NCBI RefSeq assembly: GCF_018372875.1 | Contig: NZ_JAHAIF010000018.1 | Span: forward strand, 1 to 52,944 | Reading direction: 5' to 3' | Length of the DNA stretch: 52,944 nt | From: Clostridium sp. | Lineage (GTDB): Bacteria > Bacillota > Clostridia > Clostridiales > Clostridiaceae | Shown here: piece by piece, positions 9,619 to 19,924 of the stretch | How positions within the stretch are numbered: position 1 is the stretch's first letter | Layout of the letters: the number at the start of each line of letters is the position of its first letter | Translations under genes and position numbers: made by a program | Notes under the pieces: model-generated | What the model was told of the DNA's origin: nothing | The model's database searches: none | The model's input: the letters and a program-made list of their open reading frames with translations, nothing else

Positions 9619-10059
9619 ATGAAACTTCATGAATTAAAGCCAGCAGCAGGTAGCAAAAAGGCTCCTAAGAGAGTTGGTAGAGGTACTGGTTCTGGTTTAG
9701 GTAGAAATGCCGGAAAAGGTGAAAAAGGACAAAACGCTAGATCAGGCGGTGGAGTAAGACCAGGTTTTGAAGGAGGTCAAATGCCTCTTTACAGAAGACT
9801 TCCAAAGAGAGGTTTTACAAATATATTTGCTAAGAAGATCGTTAGTATTAATGTGGATAGATTAAATATATTTGAAAACGGAACTGAAGTTACTCCTGAA
9901 GTATTACTTGAGAAGAGAGTAATAAGTAAAGTTATGGATGGAGTTAAGATTCTTGGAAACGGAAACTTAGAAAAGAGCTTAACTATAAAAGGATGTAAAC
10001 TTTCAAAATCTGCAGTAGAGAAGATCGAAGCAGCTGGAGGAAAAGTTGAGGTGATTTAA
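9619..10059 (+). CDS. rplO: 50S ribosomal protein L15
   Basis: A 146-residue L15. The N-terminal tail that threads into 23S rRNA is glycine- and basic-rich ([19 protein letters not shown]) and the following [18 protein letters not shown] is diagnostic. The C-terminal domain ends in [21 protein letters not shown] precedes the ATG. secY starts one base after the L15 stop, so the two are probably coupled. Confidence 0.98.
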   Translation: MKLHELKPAAGSKKAPKRVGRGTGSGLGRNAGKGEKGQNARSGGGVRPGFEGGQMPLYRRLPKRGFTNIFAKKIVSINVDRLNIFENGTEVTPEVLLEKRVISKVMDGVKILGNGNLEKSLTIKGCKLSKSAVEKIEAAGGKVEVI

Positions 10060-10060
10060 T

Positions 10061-11332
10061 ATGCTATCAACCCTACGTAATGCCTGGAAGGTTCCAGAAT
10101 TGAGAAAAAAATTCTGTTGGACAATATTTTTAGTAGCGATTTTCAGGATGGGAACTCATATTCCTGTTCCTGGAATCAATGCTGAATTTATATCAAGAAT
10201 ACAAGAGATGACTCAATCTGGGTTACTTGGTTTCTATGATTTAATATCTGGTGGAGCATTTAGTAACTTTAGTATATTAGCATTAGGTGTAACACCATAT
10301 ATTAATGCATCAATTATAATGCAATTATTAACAATAGCTATTCCATCTTTAGAGCAACTATCTAAAGAGGGGCAAGAGGGTAGAAAAAAAATACAAAATG
10401 CTACTCGTTATGTGGCTATTGTAATTGCTATAATATTAGCTATTGGTTCAGTAGCTTCATTTGGTTCACAAGGTGCAATGATATCTAGTTCAAGCTTAGA
10501 ATTAGTTATAGTAATAATGTCCCTTGTTGTTGGATCAACATTCTGTATTTGGTTAGGAGATCAAATTACAGTTAAGGGATTTGGTAATGGAACATCAATA
10601 TTAATTTTTGTTAATATTATTTCTAGATTACCACTTACAGTTAGTAAAGTTTTAAGTTTAGAAGTAGATAAAGTAGCATTAGCTTTATTTATAGTAGCTG
10701 TTATTGCTCTATTAGCAATATCTATTTTCTTTAGTCTTGCTGAAAGAAAGATTCCAGTACAATATGCAGGTAAAGCTGTTGGTAATAAAGTTATGAAAGG
10801 ACAATCTACACATATTCCATTAAGTATAATAAGTGCAGCTGTAATTGCAATTATATTTGCAATGTCAGTAATGGGATTTCCAAAGGCTATAGCTCAGTTT
10901 TTCCCTAATAGCAGTGTTTCACAATGGATTATAGGTAGTAGTTACAGCATCTTTAATGAAAAGACATGGATGTATCCTGTAATATTTGCTTTATTAACAG
11001 TATTCTTTACTTGGTTCTATAATGAAGTTACTTTAAAACCAGATGAGATGGCTGAAAATCTAAATAAGTCAGCAGGTTTTGTTCCTGGAATAAGACCAGG
11101 TGAGCAAACAACTGAGTATTTTGAAAAAATATTAGCTAGAGTATCAATTATAGGTGGTGTATTTGCTGCATTTTTAGCAGTAACTCCTATTTTAGTGGAA
11201 CAATACACACCATTTAAAGGAATTCAATTTGGTGCAACAGCAGTGTTAATTGTAATAGGAGTAGCAATGGACTTCTCAAGACAATTACAATCTCAAATGG
11301 TGATGCGTCATTATGAAGGATTTCTTAAATAG
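10061..11332 (+). CDS. secY: Protein translocase channel subunit SecY
   Basis: A 423-residue membrane protein with about ten hydrophobic segments. SecY forms the SecYEG channel that exports unfolded proteins through the cytoplasmic membrane. The plug and first transmembrane region are seen in [10 protein letters not shown]; the family stretch [17 protein letters not shown] follows at about residue 75-90. The cytoplasmic loops that bind SecA and the ribosome include [30 protein letters not shown] in the end of rplO is the binding site. Its location behind rplO is nearly universal. Confidence 0.98.
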   Translation: MLSTLRNAWKVPELRKKFCWTIFLVAIFRMGTHIPVPGINAEFISRIQEMTQSGLLGFYDLISGGAFSNFSILALGVTPYINASIIMQLLTIAIPSLEQLSKEGQEGRKKIQNATRYVAIVIAIILAIGSVASFGSQGAMISSSSLELVIVIMSLVVGSTFCIWLGDQITVKGFGNGTSILIFVNIISRLPLTVSKVLSLEVDKVALALFIVAVIALLAISIFFSLAERKIPVQYAGKAVGNKVMKGQSTHIPLSIISAAVIAIIFAMSVMGFPKAIAQFFPNSSVSQWIIGSSYSIFNEKTWMYPVIFALLTVFFTWFYNEVTLKPDEMAENLNKSAGFVPGIRPGEQTTEYFEKILARVSIIGGVFAAFLAVTPILVEQYTPFKGIQFGATAVLIVIGVAMDFSRQLQSQMVMRHYEGFLK

Positions 11333-11355
11333 AAAATAAAATGGAGATGATGCCC

Positions 11356-12003
11356 GTGAAGATTATATTACTAGGTCCTCCTGGTGCAGGAAAAGGAACA
11401 CAGGCAAAATCAATTAGTAATAGATATTCAATTCCTCATATTTCAACAGGAGATATTTTTAGAAAGAATATTTCAGAAAATACTCCACTTGGAATAGAAG
11501 CTAAAAAGTATATTGATAATGGTCAGTTAGTTCCTGATCAAGTTACAATAGATATGGTAAAAGATAGACTTCAACATGATGATTGTGAGAATGGATATTT
11601 ATTAGATGGCTTTCCAAGAACGGTAAGCCAAGCAGAAGCTCTTCAAGAGTTCTTACAAAAGAGAAAAGAGTCTTTAGATACTGCTTTATGTATAGAGGTA
11701 CCTAGAGATTTTATACTTGAAAGAATGACAGGAAGAAGAGTATGTCCATCATGTGGGGCAAGTTATCACATAAAATTTAATCCACCGATTGAAGGTAAGT
11801 GTGAGCTTTGTGGTTCGGATGTAGTTCAAAGAAAAGATGATACAGAAGAAACAGTAAAAGAAAGACTTGATGTATATGAGAGACAAACACAACCACTAAT
11901 TGATTTCTATAAGGAGAGAGAGTTACTTTCTACAGTAGATGGTACAAAAGCTATTAATGAAGTGTTTGAAAGTATTTGTACTATATTAGGAGAGCCAGTT
12001 TAG
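11356..12003 (+). CDS. adk: Adenylate kinase (zinc-containing LID)
   Basis: A 215-residue cytoplasmic enzyme that interconverts ATP plus AMP with two ADP. The P-loop is GPPGAGKGT at the N-terminus, the AMP-binding region has ISTGDIFR and [11 protein letters not shown]. The LID domain carries two CxxC pairs, CPSC and CELC, which bind structural zinc as in Gram-positive enzymes. The GTG start at 11356, after GGAGATGA, gives [10 protein letters not shown], the normal N-terminus; an ATG at 11341 is in frame but lacks a binding site. The stop overlaps map by one base. Confidence 0.97.
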   Translation: MKIILLGPPGAGKGTQAKSISNRYSIPHISTGDIFRKNISENTPLGIEAKKYIDNGQLVPDQVTIDMVKDRLQHDDCENGYLLDGFPRTVSQAEALQEFLQKRKESLDTALCIEVPRDFILERMTGRRVCPSCGASYHIKFNPPIEGKCELCGSDVVQRKDDTEETVKERLDVYERQTQPLIDFYKERELLSTVDGTKAINEVFESICTILGEPV

Positions 12004-12752
12004 TGATTATTATAAAGAATAATAATGAACTTAACTATATGAGGAAATCAGGCCGAATAGTAGCAGAAACATTATTATTAATAGAAGAAAAAATAAAACC
12101 TGGTATAACTACAGCAGAGTTAGATAAGATAGCAGAGGAGTTTATTATTGAACAAGGAGCCAAACCTTCTTTTAAGGGATTGTATGGATTTCCTTCATCA
12201 CTTTGTATATCAATCAATGAGCAAGTAGTTCATGGAATACCAGGAGCCTATAAGTTAACTGAGGGCGATATTGTAAGTGTAGACTGTGGTGCTGCTTTTG
12301 AAGGTTTTCATGGAGATGCAGCAAGAACTTTTTCAGTAGGAAATGTTTCACAAGAAGCACAAAAGTTAATTGAAGTTACGAAAGATTGTTTTTTTGAGGG
12401 AATTAAATTTGCTCATATAGGAAACAGACTAACGGATATTTCACATGCAATTCAAACGTATGTTGAACATTCAGGTTTCTCAGTTGTAAGAGATTTCGTA
12501 GGTCATGGAATCGGAAGAAATCTACACGAAGATCCTGAAGTACCCAATTTCGGTATGCCGGGTAGAGGTCCAAAGTTAAGAGAAGGAATGGTATTAGCAA
12601 TTGAACCTATGGTTAATGTGGGTGATTGCAAAGTACTAACTCTATCTGATGGGTGGACTGTTGTTACAAAAGATAGGAAACTATCAGCACATTATGAAAA
12701 TACTGTTGCGATTTTACCAGATGGGCCCGAAATATTAACACTAATAAAATAA
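12003..12752 (+). CDS. map: Methionine aminopeptidase, type I
   Basis: A 249-residue enzyme that removes the initiator methionine from nascent proteins. The pita-bread fold metal ligands are visible: aspartates in VSVDCGAAFEGFHGDAART, a histidine in VGHGIGRNLHEDP, and glutamates in AIEPMVN and HYENTVAI. The substrate-side histidine is in VVHGIPG. The start is GTG 12003, overlapping the last base of adk and preceded by TTAGGAGAG within adk. Two hairpins lie in the 67-base gap after it. Confidence 0.97.
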   Translation: MIIIKNNNELNYMRKSGRIVAETLLLIEEKIKPGITTAELDKIAEEFIIEQGAKPSFKGLYGFPSSLCISINEQVVHGIPGAYKLTEGDIVSVDCGAAFEGFHGDAARTFSVGNVSQEAQKLIEVTKDCFFEGIKFAHIGNRLTDISHAIQTYVEHSGFSVVRDFVGHGIGRNLHEDPEVPNFGMPGRGPKLREGMVLAIEPMVNVGDCKVLTLSDGWTVVTKDRKLSAHYENTVAILPDGPEILTLIK

Positions 12753-12798
12753 TAGTGTTGCTTAGTTATAAATTCGTAATGTTACGATTTATACTAAG
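12737..12798 (+). other. Two hairpins between map and the KOW gene
   Basis: AACACTA (12737-12743) pairs with TAGTGTT (12753-12759), enclosing the map stop codon. A second, long hairpin spans 12761-12798: the 3' arm (12782-12798) is the complement of the 5' arm apart from two single-base bulges. No T run follows either. An RNase III-type processing site or a translational control of the next gene is possible. Confidence 0.55.
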
Positions 12799-12819
12799 GT
12801 AATCATCGAGGTGAATAAT

Positions 12820-13101
12820 TTGCAAAACAATGACTTGATTGGAAAAGTAGTACTATCAAAAGCTGGAAGAGATAAGAATCATTTATATATAATAACTAAT
12901 CAGATTAATAGTGAATATGTACTAGTAGCCGATGGTAATATTAAAACTATAAATAATCCTAAGAAAAAGAATCTTAAGCATTTAAGTATTCTATGTGATA
13001 TAGATGAAGAGATAAAATTGTCGATTTTAAGAAATGAGAAAAGTACTGATTTAAAGATTAAGAGACTTCTAAAATTAAAGGGCATTGTTAAGGAGGGTTG
13101 A
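12820..13101 (+). CDS. KOW domain RNA-binding protein (L14e-like)
   Basis: A 93-residue protein found in this position between map and infA in many clostridia. The N-terminal [21 protein letters not shown] is a KOW-type RNA-binding segment resembling archaeal and eukaryotic ribosomal protein L14e. The C-terminal part is lysine rich. Its function is not established; an association with the ribosome is inferred from its operon and similarity. The start is taken as TTG 12820 after GAGGTG; a GTG at 12811 overlaps that site. It is preceded by two hairpins and ends 7 bases before infA. Confidence 0.85.
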   Translation: MQNNDLIGKVVLSKAGRDKNHLYIITNQINSEYVLVADGNIKTINNPKKKNLKHLSILCDIDEEIKLSILRNEKSTDLKIKRLLKLKGIVKEG

Positions 13102-13108
13102 TTACCTT

Positions 13109-13327
13109 ATGTCAAAAGACGATGTTATAGAAATGCAAGGTACTGTTCTAGAATCATTACCCAATGCTATGTTCCAAGTTGAACTTGAAAGTGGGCACAC
13201 AATTCTAGCACATATATCAGGCAAATTAAGAATGAACTTCATAAGAATTCTGCCTGGAGATAAGGTTACAGTAGAATTATCTCCATATGATTTAAGTAGA
13301 GGTAGAATTACATGGAGAGCAAAATAA
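13109..13327 (+). CDS. infA: Translation initiation factor IF-1
   Basis: A 72-residue OB-fold protein, the standard size. [20 protein letters not shown] and the C-terminal [20 protein letters not shown] are diagnostic. IF-1 occupies the 30S A site during initiation with IF-2 and IF-3. ATG 13109 follows AAGGAGGG; the reading frame is open further upstream but without a binding site. The 43-base gap to rpmJ includes a small stem, AGTAG (13328-13332) with CTACT (13341-13345). Confidence 0.98.
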   Translation: MSKDDVIEMQGTVLESLPNAMFQVELESGHTILAHISGKLRMNFIRILPGDKVTVELSPYDLSRGRITWRAK

Positions 13328-13337
13328 AGTAGTATAA

Positions 13338-13484
<147 letters not shown>

Positions 13485-13532
13485 TATAAAATAATATTAG
13501 ACAAAAAATACAAATTAGGCATTTAAAATTTA

Positions 13533-13561
13533 TTGACTTTTTTAGTAAAGTCAAATATGAT
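13533..13561 (+). promoter_or_regulatory. Internal sigma-A promoter before rpsM
   Basis: TTGACT (13533-13538) and TATGAT (13556-13561) are separated by exactly 17 bases. The promoter would make rpsM-rpsK-rpsD-rpoA-rplQ transcribable independently of the upstream S10-spc genes, with a leader of about 140 nt. Confidence 0.75.
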
Positions 13562-13583
13562 TATATAGTCAATAATCTAATAA

Positions 13584-13632
13584 TTAGGTTTTAGGAGCGG
13601 CTGCATTGGTGAAAATACCACTAATGACCTAA
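13584..13632 (+). promoter_or_regulatory. Folded leader RNA upstream of rpsM
   Basis: TTAGGT (13584-13589) closes with ACCTAA (13627-13632). Inside, CATT (13604-13607) pairs with AATG (13623-13626) and GGT (13608-13610) with ACC (13617-13619), leaving a three-base bulge ACT. The element lies in a 223-base intergenic gap between a promoter and rpsM. The position parallels the S4-binding alpha-operon leader of E. coli; S4 is encoded two genes downstream here. That it is an S4 target is inference only. Confidence 0.55.
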
Positions 13633-13707
13633 ACTTTATTATATATATTAAATTACTATAAAATCTATTTTTTAAGGCATTTTAATTACCAGGAGGTGTA
13701 AATTTTA

Positions 13708-14073
13708 ATGGCAAGAATAGCAGGTATTGACCTACCAAGAGAAAAAAGAGTTGAAATAGGTCTAACATATATATTCGGAATTGGTTTAGCAACATCTCAA
13801 AAGATTTTAGCTGAAACTGGAATAAATCCGGATACAAGAGTTAAAGATTTAACTGAAGATGAAGTTAATGCAATTAGAACATTTATAAAAGAAATGAATG
13901 TTGAAGGTGATTTAAGAAGAGAAGTTGCTTTAAACATTAAGAGATTACAAGAAATCGGATGCTACAGAGGAATTAGACATAGAAAAGGTCTTCCAGTTAG
14001 AGGACAAAAAACTAAGACTAATGCGAGAACAAGAAAAGGTCCTAAAAAGACTATCGCTAATAAGAAGAAGTAA
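13708..14073 (+). CDS. rpsM: 30S ribosomal protein S13
   Basis: A 121-residue S13 of the 30S head, forming bridges to L5 and contacting P-site tRNA through its basic tail. [20 protein letters not shown] and the signature [20 protein letters not shown] are intact; the tail ends in [18 protein letters not shown] precedes the ATG. It is first in the alpha-type segment, behind an internal promoter and leader. Confidence 0.98.
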   Translation: MARIAGIDLPREKRVEIGLTYIFGIGLATSQKILAETGINPDTRVKDLTEDEVNAIRTFIKEMNVEGDLRREVALNIKRLQEIGCYRGIRHRKGLPVRGQKTKTNARTRKGPKKTIANKKK

Positions 14074-14088
14074 TAAGGAGGGAAGATA

Positions 14089-14484
14089 ATGGCAGCTCAA
14101 AAAGTTAAAAAGACTAGAAGAAGAAAAGAAAGAAAAAACGTTGAGCATGGTGCTGCACACATCAAGTCAACTTTCAATAACTCAATAGTTACTTTAACGG
14201 ATGCAGCAGGAAATGCTTTATCATGGTCAAGTGCTGGAGCTCTAGGATTTAGAGGTTCAAGAAAGAGTACTCCTTTCGCAGCGCAAATGGCAGCTGAAAC
14301 AGCAGCTAAGGCAGCAATGGAGCATGGATTAAAGAGCATCGAAGTATATGTAAAGGGACCAGGTGCAGGTAGAGAAGCAGCTATAAGATCCCTACAAGCA
14401 GCAGGATTAGAAGTAACTTTAATTAAAGACGTTACTCCTATCCCTCATAATGGATGTAGACCACCAAAAAGAAGAAGAGTCTAG
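14089..14484 (+). CDS. rpsK: 30S ribosomal protein S11
   Basis: A 131-residue S11 on the 30S platform near the E site. The family motifs [37 protein letters not shown] and the end [18 protein letters not shown] are present. AAGGAGGG lies before the ATG. Length and position between rpsM and rpsD are standard. Confidence 0.98.
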   Translation: MAAQKVKKTRRRKERKNVEHGAAHIKSTFNNSIVTLTDAAGNALSWSSAGALGFRGSRKSTPFAAQMAAETAAKAAMEHGLKSIEVYVKGPGAGREAAIRSLQAAGLEVTLIKDVTPIPHNGCRPPKRRRV

Positions 14485-14511
14485 TATTAACCATCATAGG
14501 AGGTGTAATTA

Positions 14512-15132
14512 ATGGCAAGATATACTGGAGCTACATGTAGATTATGTAGAAGAGAAGGTATGAAACTGTTCCTTAAAGGGGATAGATGTTATACAGATAA
14601 ATGCGCTTTTGCAAGAAGAAGCTATGCGCCAGGACAACATGGAGCTAGCAAGAAGAAGTTATCAAACTACGGAATTCAATTAAGAGAAAAGCAAAAAGCT
14701 AAGAGAATATACGGAGTTTTAGAAAGCCAATTCAGAAATTACTATGAAAAGGCTGAACACATAAAAGGAATTACTGGTGAAAACTTATTAAAGTTATTAG
14801 AATTAAGACTTGATAACGTAGCATATAGATTAGGATATGGTGCATCAAGAAATGAAGCTAGACAACTAGTAACTCATGGACATTTCTTAGTAAATGGAAA
14901 GAAAGTAGATATTCCATCATACAAAGTTTGTGTAAATGATGTAATAACTGTTTGTGAAAAAAGTAGAGGAAGCGAAAAGTTCAAGACTTTCGTTGAAAAT
15001 CCAAAGACTTTACCAAAATGGTTAGAAGCAAATATCGAAAACTACGAAGGCAAAGTAGTTGCTGAACCAACAAGAGAAGATATTGACGTTCCTGTTAATG
15101 AAACGCTTATCGTCGAGTTATACAGCAAGTAG
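14512..15132 (+). CDS. rpsD: 30S ribosomal protein S4 (zinc-binding form)
   Basis: A 206-residue S4, a primary 16S rRNA binder and assembly nucleator. The N-terminus has the zinc cysteines C9, C12, C26 and C31 ([10 protein letters not shown] and DRCYTDKC), the C+ form. The S4 RNA-binding domain [20 protein letters not shown] is central. S4 is the classic autoregulator of the alpha operon in E. coli, so the leader before rpsM is a candidate target. ATAGGAGGTG precedes the ATG. A 102-base gap with a long hairpin follows. Confidence 0.98.
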   Translation: MARYTGATCRLCRREGMKLFLKGDRCYTDKCAFARRSYAPGQHGASKKKLSNYGIQLREKQKAKRIYGVLESQFRNYYEKAEHIKGITGENLLKLLELRLDNVAYRLGYGASRNEARQLVTHGHFLVNGKKVDIPSYKVCVNDVITVCEKSRGSEKFKTFVENPKTLPKWLEANIENYEGKVVAEPTREDIDVPVNETLIVELYSK

Positions 15133-15139
15133 TATATTA

Positions 15140-15177
15140 ATATTTGTTAATCATACATTTCGTATGATTACAAATAT
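15140..15177 (+). other. Long hairpin between rpsD and rpoA
   Basis: The 5' arm (15140-15156) and 3' arm (15162-15177) are complementary over 16 base pairs with one bulged T, around the loop ATTTC. No T run follows, so it is unlikely to be a plain terminator. It may be a processing site that separates rpsD from rpoA mRNA, or an attenuating structure. Confidence 0.6.
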
Positions 15178-15234
15178 GAGAATCAGTTGCCCTCAAAATA
15201 AGGTTGCCATTTTAAATATAAGGAGGGTTTGTGT

Positions 15235-16182
15235 ATGTTAGAGATTGAAAAGCCAATAATTGAGTGTGTAGAATCAAACGAAGATGGTACTTACGGTAAA
15301 TACGTAGTAGAACCACTTGAAAGAGGATACGGAATTACTTTAGGTAATGCTCTTAGAAGAATTTTATTATCATCTTTACCAGGTGCTGCAACAACATCAG
15401 TTAAAATTGATGGAGTTCTTCATGAGTTCTCAACAGTTACTGGAGTTAAAGAGGATGTTACAGAATTAATTCTTAACATTAAAGCTTTAGCTTTGAGAAT
15501 GAATGGTGAAGGTCAAAAGACAATTTATATAGATGCAAAAGGTCCTGGAGTTGTAACAGGAGCAGATATAAAGACTGACGGTGACGTAGAGGTTGTTAAT
15601 AAGGATTTACATATTGCAACGCTTGATGAAAACGGAAGACTTTATATGGAACTAACAGTAAACAAAGGTAGAGGATATGTTACTCAAAATAAAAATAAGA
15701 GTGAAGATTTACCAATATCCGCTATTGCTGTAGACTCAATATACACACCAGTTAAGAGAGTTAACTTTACAGTTGAAAATACTAGAGTTGGTCAAATTAC
15801 TGACTATGATAAGTTAACTTTAGAAATCTGGACTAATGGTACAATTAAGATTGATGAGGCTATAAGCTTATCAGCTAAAATTCTTATAGAACATTTCAAG
15901 TTATTCATGTCATTAACTGACAATACGAATGATGTTGAAATTATGATAGAAAAAGAAGAAGATAAAAAAGAGAAAGTACTAGAGATGACTGTAGAAGAGC
16001 TAGATTTATCAGTTAGATCTTATAACTGTTTAAAGAGAGCTGGAATTAATACAGTTCAAGAACTTGCATCAAAGTCAATGGATGATATGATGAAAGTAAG
16101 AAATTTAGGAAAGAAATCTCTTGAAGAAGTTGAAAGAAAATTAAAAGAACTAGGCTTAGGTTTAAGACTAAACGATGAGTAA
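15235..16182 (+). CDS. rpoA: RNA polymerase subunit alpha
   Basis: A 315-residue alpha subunit. The N-terminal dimerisation domain includes [20 protein letters not shown], the assembly surface for beta and beta-prime. The C-terminal domain, after a charged linker near residue 240, has [14 protein letters not shown] and [16 protein letters not shown], the helices that contact UP elements and activators. ATG 15235 follows AAGGAGGG. Placement among ribosomal genes couples polymerase and ribosome production. Confidence 0.98.
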   Translation: MLEIEKPIIECVESNEDGTYGKYVVEPLERGYGITLGNALRRILLSSLPGAATTSVKIDGVLHEFSTVTGVKEDVTELILNIKALALRMNGEGQKTIYIDAKGPGVVTGADIKTDGDVEVVNKDLHIATLDENGRLYMELTVNKGRGYVTQNKNKSEDLPISAIAVDSIYTPVKRVNFTVENTRVGQITDYDKLTLEIWTNGTIKIDEAISLSAKILIEHFKLFMSLTDNTNDVEIMIEKEEDKKEKVLEMTVEELDLSVRSYNCLKRAGINTVQELASKSMDDMMKVRNLGKKSLEEVERKLKELGLGLRLNDE

Positions 16183-16194
16183 GGAGGTAAATCC

Positions 16195-16536
16195 ATGGCA
16201 GGTTATCGTAAGTTAGGTCGTCCTACTGACCAAAGAAGAGCTATGCTAAGAAGTCTTGTAACAAGTTTCTTAAAATACGGTAAGATTGAAACAACTGAAA
16301 CTAGAGCTAAAGAAGCAAGAAGCCTTGCTGAAAAAATGATTACTCTTGCGAAGAAGGGTGATTTACATTCAAGAAGACAAGTTCTAGCTTTTGTACAAGA
16401 AGAAGCTGTTGTAAAGAATCTTTTTGATAATATAGCTCCACAATACGCTGAAAGAAACGGTGGATATACAAGAATGTATAAGAAAGGTCCTAGAAGAGGG
16501 GACGGAGCTGAAATAGTTATACTTGAATTAGTATAA
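16195..16536 (+). CDS. rplQ: 50S ribosomal protein L17
   Basis: A 113-residue L17 of the exit-tunnel region. The start [20 protein letters not shown] and the end [20 protein letters not shown] are family signatures. AAGGAGG precedes the ATG, 12 bases after rpoA. It is the last gene of the supercluster; a terminator lies directly downstream. Confidence 0.98.
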   Translation: MAGYRKLGRPTDQRRAMLRSLVTSFLKYGKIETTETRAKEARSLAEKMITLAKKGDLHSRRQVLAFVQEEAVVKNLFDNIAPQYAERNGGYTRMYKKGPRRGDGAEIVILELV

Positions 16537-16542
16537 TAATAA

Positions 16543-16574
16543 GGGGATTAAGTTGATACTTAGTCCCCATTTTG
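16543..16574 (+). terminator. Rho-independent terminator after rplQ
   Basis: GGGGATTAAG (16543-16552) pairs with CTTAGTCCCC (16559-16568), ten base pairs including one G-U, and ATTTTG follows. It ends the S10-spc-alpha transcription unit. Confidence 0.8.
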
Positions 16575-16651
16575 TAATATAAAAATATATTTTTAGAGTA
16601 TAAAGAGTGTTCTATATAGTCTAAAGATATATGTCAAATAGGAGGTAGTAT

Positions 16652-17497
16652 ATGGATAACTTTATGATAGACATAGATAATGTAACCTTTAAATATGCAT
16701 CAACTGAAGAACAAGAGGGTAAGGTGGTAATTAAAGGGGTTAATTTAAAAGTATCTAAAGGTGAATTTGTAGTAGTGCTAGGACATAATGGGTCTGGAAA
16801 ATCAACTATTGCAAAACATATTAATGCATTGTTAACACCTTCATCGGGTACTGTATTAGTGGATGGGATGGATACAAAAGATCAGCAAAACTTATGGGAT
16901 ATTAGAAGCAAAGCAGGAATGGTTTTTCAAAACCCAGACAATCAACTTGTAGCAACAATAGTTGAAGAAGATGTAGCTTTTGGTCCTGAAAATTTAGGGG
17001 TAGATCCTAAGGAGATAAGAAAGCGCGTTGATGATAGTCTTGCTAAGGTTGGGATGAGTGAGTATAAGAGACATGCTCCACATTTATTATCTGGTGGGCA
17101 AAAGCAAAGAGTTGCAATAGCAGGAGTTTTAGCTATGCAACCTGATTGTATTGTATTTGATGAGCCTACTGCAATGTTAGACCCTAGTGGTAGAAAAGAA
17201 GTTATAAACAACATTAAAGAGTTAAATAAACAGCACAATATTACTATAGTCTTAATAACTCATTATATGGATGAAGCAGCACAAGCTGATAGAATTATAG
17301 TTGTTGATGATGGCCAAATTAGGATGGAAGGAACACCTAGAGAAGTATTTTCTAAAGTTGATGTTATGAAAAAAATAGGATTAGATGTTCCGCAAGTTAC
17401 TGAGTTAGCTTATGAATTGAGAAAAGAAGGTATAGATATAAGTACTGAAATTTTAAATATAGATGAGATGGTGGATGCAATATGTCAATTAAAATAG
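16652..17497 (+). CDS. ecfA1: ECF transporter ATPase EcfA1
   Basis: A 281-residue ABC ATPase that energises energy-coupling-factor vitamin and metal importers. Walker A is GHNGSGKST, the Q-loop VFQNPDNQL, the ABC signature [14 protein letters not shown] and Walker [13 protein letters not shown]. The downstream H-loop LITHYMDEA is present. The last 16 bases overlap ecfA2, with which it forms a heterodimer. AGGAGG precedes the ATG. A possible promoter TTTAGA-17-TATAGT lies in the 115-base gap upstream, but it is weak. Substrate-binding S components are encoded elsewhere. Confidence 0.95.
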   Translation: MDNFMIDIDNVTFKYASTEEQEGKVVIKGVNLKVSKGEFVVVLGHNGSGKSTIAKHINALLTPSSGTVLVDGMDTKDQQNLWDIRSKAGMVFQNPDNQLVATIVEEDVAFGPENLGVDPKEIRKRVDDSLAKVGMSEYKRHAPHLLSGGQKQRVAIAGVLAMQPDCIVFDEPTAMLDPSGRKEVINNIKELNKQHNITIVLITHYMDEAAQADRIIVVDDGQIRMEGTPREVFSKVDVMKKIGLDVPQVTELAYELRKEGIDISTEILNIDEMVDAICQLK

Positions 17498-18339
17498 AAA
17501 GTTTAACACACATTTATATGCCTGGAAGTCCATTTGAGAAAGTTGCTTTAAAGGATATTAATTTAACAATAAATGATAATGATTTTGTAGCTTTGATTGG
17601 GCATACAGGTTCAGGAAAATCAACTTTAATACAACATCTAAATGGATTATTATCTCCTACAAAAGGGAAAATATATATTGATGATATAGATATAACGGAG
17701 AAAAATGTAAAGTTAGTAGATATCAGAAAAAAGGTTGGTTTAGTATTTCAATATTCAGAATATCAGTTATTTGAAGAAACAATAGAAAAAGATATTGAAT
17801 TTGGACCAAAAAATCTTGGGTTATCTGATGAAGAAATACATCAAAGAGTAGTTAAAGCTATGGAAATGGTAGGATTGGATTATAATGAGTATAAAGATAA
17901 ATCACCATTTGATTTAAGTGGTGGACAAAAAAGAAGGGTAGCAATAGCTGGAGTAATTGCAATGAATCCTAAAACATTAATTCTTGATGAACCTACAGCT
18001 GGTTTGGATCCAAAGGGAAGAGATGATATATTAACTCAGATTAAAAAGTTACATGATGACTATGGAATGACTATAATACTTGTTAGTCATAGCATGGAGG
18101 ATGTAGCCAATATTGCTGATAAAGTTATAGTGATGAATAATGGAAGTGTAGAGTTACAAGGTCCTATTGATACTGTATTTAAAGAAGTAGAGAAATTAGA
18201 GAGTATTGGATTAGCAGTGCCACAGGTAACATATTTAATGTTGAAGCTAAAATCATTGGGATTTGATGTATCAGATGGTATTTATACAATAAAACAAGCC
18301 AAAGAAGAAATAATTAAGCTTCTTAACAAGAATAACTAA
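17482..18339 (+). CDS. ecfA2: ECF transporter ATPase EcfA2
   Basis: A 285-residue ABC ATPase, partner of EcfA1. Walker A is GHTGSGKST, the Q-loop [11 protein letters not shown], the signature [14 protein letters not shown] and Walker [13 protein letters not shown]. The start ATG lies within the end of ecfA1, so the subunits are coupled in translation. The order ecfA1-ecfA2-ecfT after rplQ is the usual Firmicute arrangement. The pair couples ATP hydrolysis to movement of EcfT and any of several S components in the membrane. Confidence 0.95.
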   Translation: MSIKIESLTHIYMPGSPFEKVALKDINLTINDNDFVALIGHTGSGKSTLIQHLNGLLSPTKGKIYIDDIDITEKNVKLVDIRKKVGLVFQYSEYQLFEETIEKDIEFGPKNLGLSDEEIHQRVVKAMEMVGLDYNEYKDKSPFDLSGGQKRRVAIAGVIAMNPKTLILDEPTAGLDPKGRDDILTQIKKLHDDYGMTIILVSHSMEDVANIADKVIVMNNGSVELQGPIDTVFKEVEKLESIGLAVPQVTYLMLKLKSLGFDVSDGIYTIKQAKEEIIKLLNKNN

Positions 18340-18351
18340 GGAGGTGGAATT

Positions 18352-19155
18352 ATGTTAAAGGATATAACTATTGGACAGTATATACCTGGTGAATCATTTA
18401 CACACAAATTAGATCCGAGAACAAAAATAATAATAGCTATATTATTCATTGCTTCTTTATTTATAATAAATAAGTTTGTTGGATATATTTTAGTAATTGC
18501 CTTCTTAGGAGCTATAATATCAAATGCTAAAATTCCAGTTAAATTTATTTTTAAAGGATTAAAGCCGATTTTATTTTTAATAATATTAACTGCTGCATTA
18601 AATATATTTATGATAAAAGGTACTGCTGATACATTAGTATTTGAGTTGGGGTTTATTAAGATATATTTAGAAGGATTGAGAACAGCTGCATTTATGGCCT
18701 TGAGGTTGGTATTTTTAATTACAGGAACTTCATTGCTAACTCTTACAACATCTCCTATAGAATTAACAGATGGAATAGAAAGGTTATTAAGACCTATTGG
18801 AAAAGAAATAGCACATGAACTAGCAATGATGATGACTATTGCTTTGAGATTTATTCCTACATTAACAGAAGAGACAGATAAAATAATGAAGGCTCAAAAA
18901 GCAAGAGGAGCAGATTTTGAGACAGGAAATATTATTCAAAAAGCTAAGAGTTTAATACCTTTATTAGTTCCTTTATTTATAAGTTCTTTTAGAAGGGCTG
19001 ATGAATTGGCAATGGCAATGGAAGCTAGATGCTATAGAGGTGGTGCTGGGAGAACTAGAATGAAAGAATTGCAGTTTGAGTCTATAGATATTATAGCTTT
19101 TGGCATTTTTTCTGTTCTATTTATTGGAAGCTTTATAATAAGATTTGTTTTGTAA
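18352..19155 (+). CDS. ecfT: ECF transporter transmembrane subunit EcfT
   Basis: A 267-residue integral membrane protein with several hydrophobic segments. The cytoplasmic coupling helices carry the characteristic short motifs KARGAD (about residue 182) and EARCYRG (about residue 223), which insert into the ATPases. It links EcfA1/EcfA2 to interchangeable vitamin-binding S components. AAGGAGGTGG precedes the ATG, 12 bases after ecfA2. Confidence 0.94.
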   Translation: MLKDITIGQYIPGESFTHKLDPRTKIIIAILFIASLFIINKFVGYILVIAFLGAIISNAKIPVKFIFKGLKPILFLIILTAALNIFMIKGTADTLVFELGFIKIYLEGLRTAAFMALRLVFLITGTSLLTLTTSPIELTDGIERLLRPIGKEIAHELAMMMTIALRFIPTLTEETDKIMKAQKARGADFETGNIIQKAKSLIPLLVPLFISSFRRADELAMAMEARCYRGGAGRTRMKELQFESIDIIAFGIFSVLFIGSFIIRFVL

Positions 19156-19168
19156 GGTGTAGAAATCT

Positions 19169-19903
19169 ATGAGAAATATAAAGTTAACTATAGAATATGA
19201 TGGAACAAGCTATGGGGGATGGCAGAAGCAAAAGAATAATAGAACCATTCAACAGTGCATTGAAGAAGCAATTAAGTTACTTACAGGTGAAGAGGTTGAA
19301 TTAATAGGAAGCTCTAGAACTGATGCTGGAGTTCATGCTAAAGGTATGGTTGCAAACTTCATTACTAATAGCCAAATTCCAGCTGATAAATTTAGAGAAG
19401 CTATTAATACTAAATTACCGGATGATATAGGAATAATTAAATCTGAAGAAGTTGATAAAAACTTTCACTCAAGATATGATAGCAAAGGTAAAACTTACTG
19501 CTATACATTAGTAAATAGATATGAAAAAGTATGCATAGGAAGAAATTATGTATATCAAGTTAGAGAAGAATTAAATTATGATCTAATGAAAGAGGCAGCA
19601 AAATATTTTTTAGGTAAGCATGACTTTAAGGCGTTTAAAACTAATGGAAGTTCTGTGAAGACTTCAGTAAGAACAATAAGTGGATTGGAATTAGAATTAA
19701 AGGATGATGTTATAAAGATATTTGTTAGTGCAGATGGATTCCTTTATAATATGGTAAGAATTATAGTAGGTACCTTAATTGAAGTTGGAAAAGGAAAAAT
19801 AAAACCAGAAGATATAGAAAGTATAATAAGAAACGGAGATAGAAGTAACGCAGGACCTTGCGTACCACCTAATGGATTAGTATTAGAAAAAGTTTTTTAT
19901 TAA
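19169..19903 (+). CDS. truA: tRNA pseudouridine(38-40) synthase TruA
   Basis: A 244-residue enzyme that makes pseudouridine at positions 38-40 of the tRNA anticodon arm. The catalytic aspartate is in [12 protein letters not shown] (about residue 55). The start [19 protein letters not shown] and the segment [17 protein letters not shown] are family features. The binding site is AAGGTG, 13 bases after ecfT, so it is in the same operon. A new promoter for rplM follows within 25 bases of its stop. Confidence 0.96.
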   Translation: MRNIKLTIEYDGTSYGGWQKQKNNRTIQQCIEEAIKLLTGEEVELIGSSRTDAGVHAKGMVANFITNSQIPADKFREAINTKLPDDIGIIKSEEVDKNFHSRYDSKGKTYCYTLVNRYEKVCIGRNYVYQVREELNYDLMKEAAKYFLGKHDFKAFKTNGSSVKTSVRTISGLELELKDDVIKIFVSADGFLYNMVRIIVGTLIEVGKGKIKPEDIESIIRNGDRSNAGPCVPPNGLVLEKVFY

Positions 19904-19924
19904 TAAAAAAAGATATAAATAATG

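Noticed and set aside
16575..16651. Promoter for ecfA1 (TTTAGA-17-TATAGT)
   Set aside because: The boxes are too weak to list as a feature, although the preceding terminator means some promoter must exist nearby.
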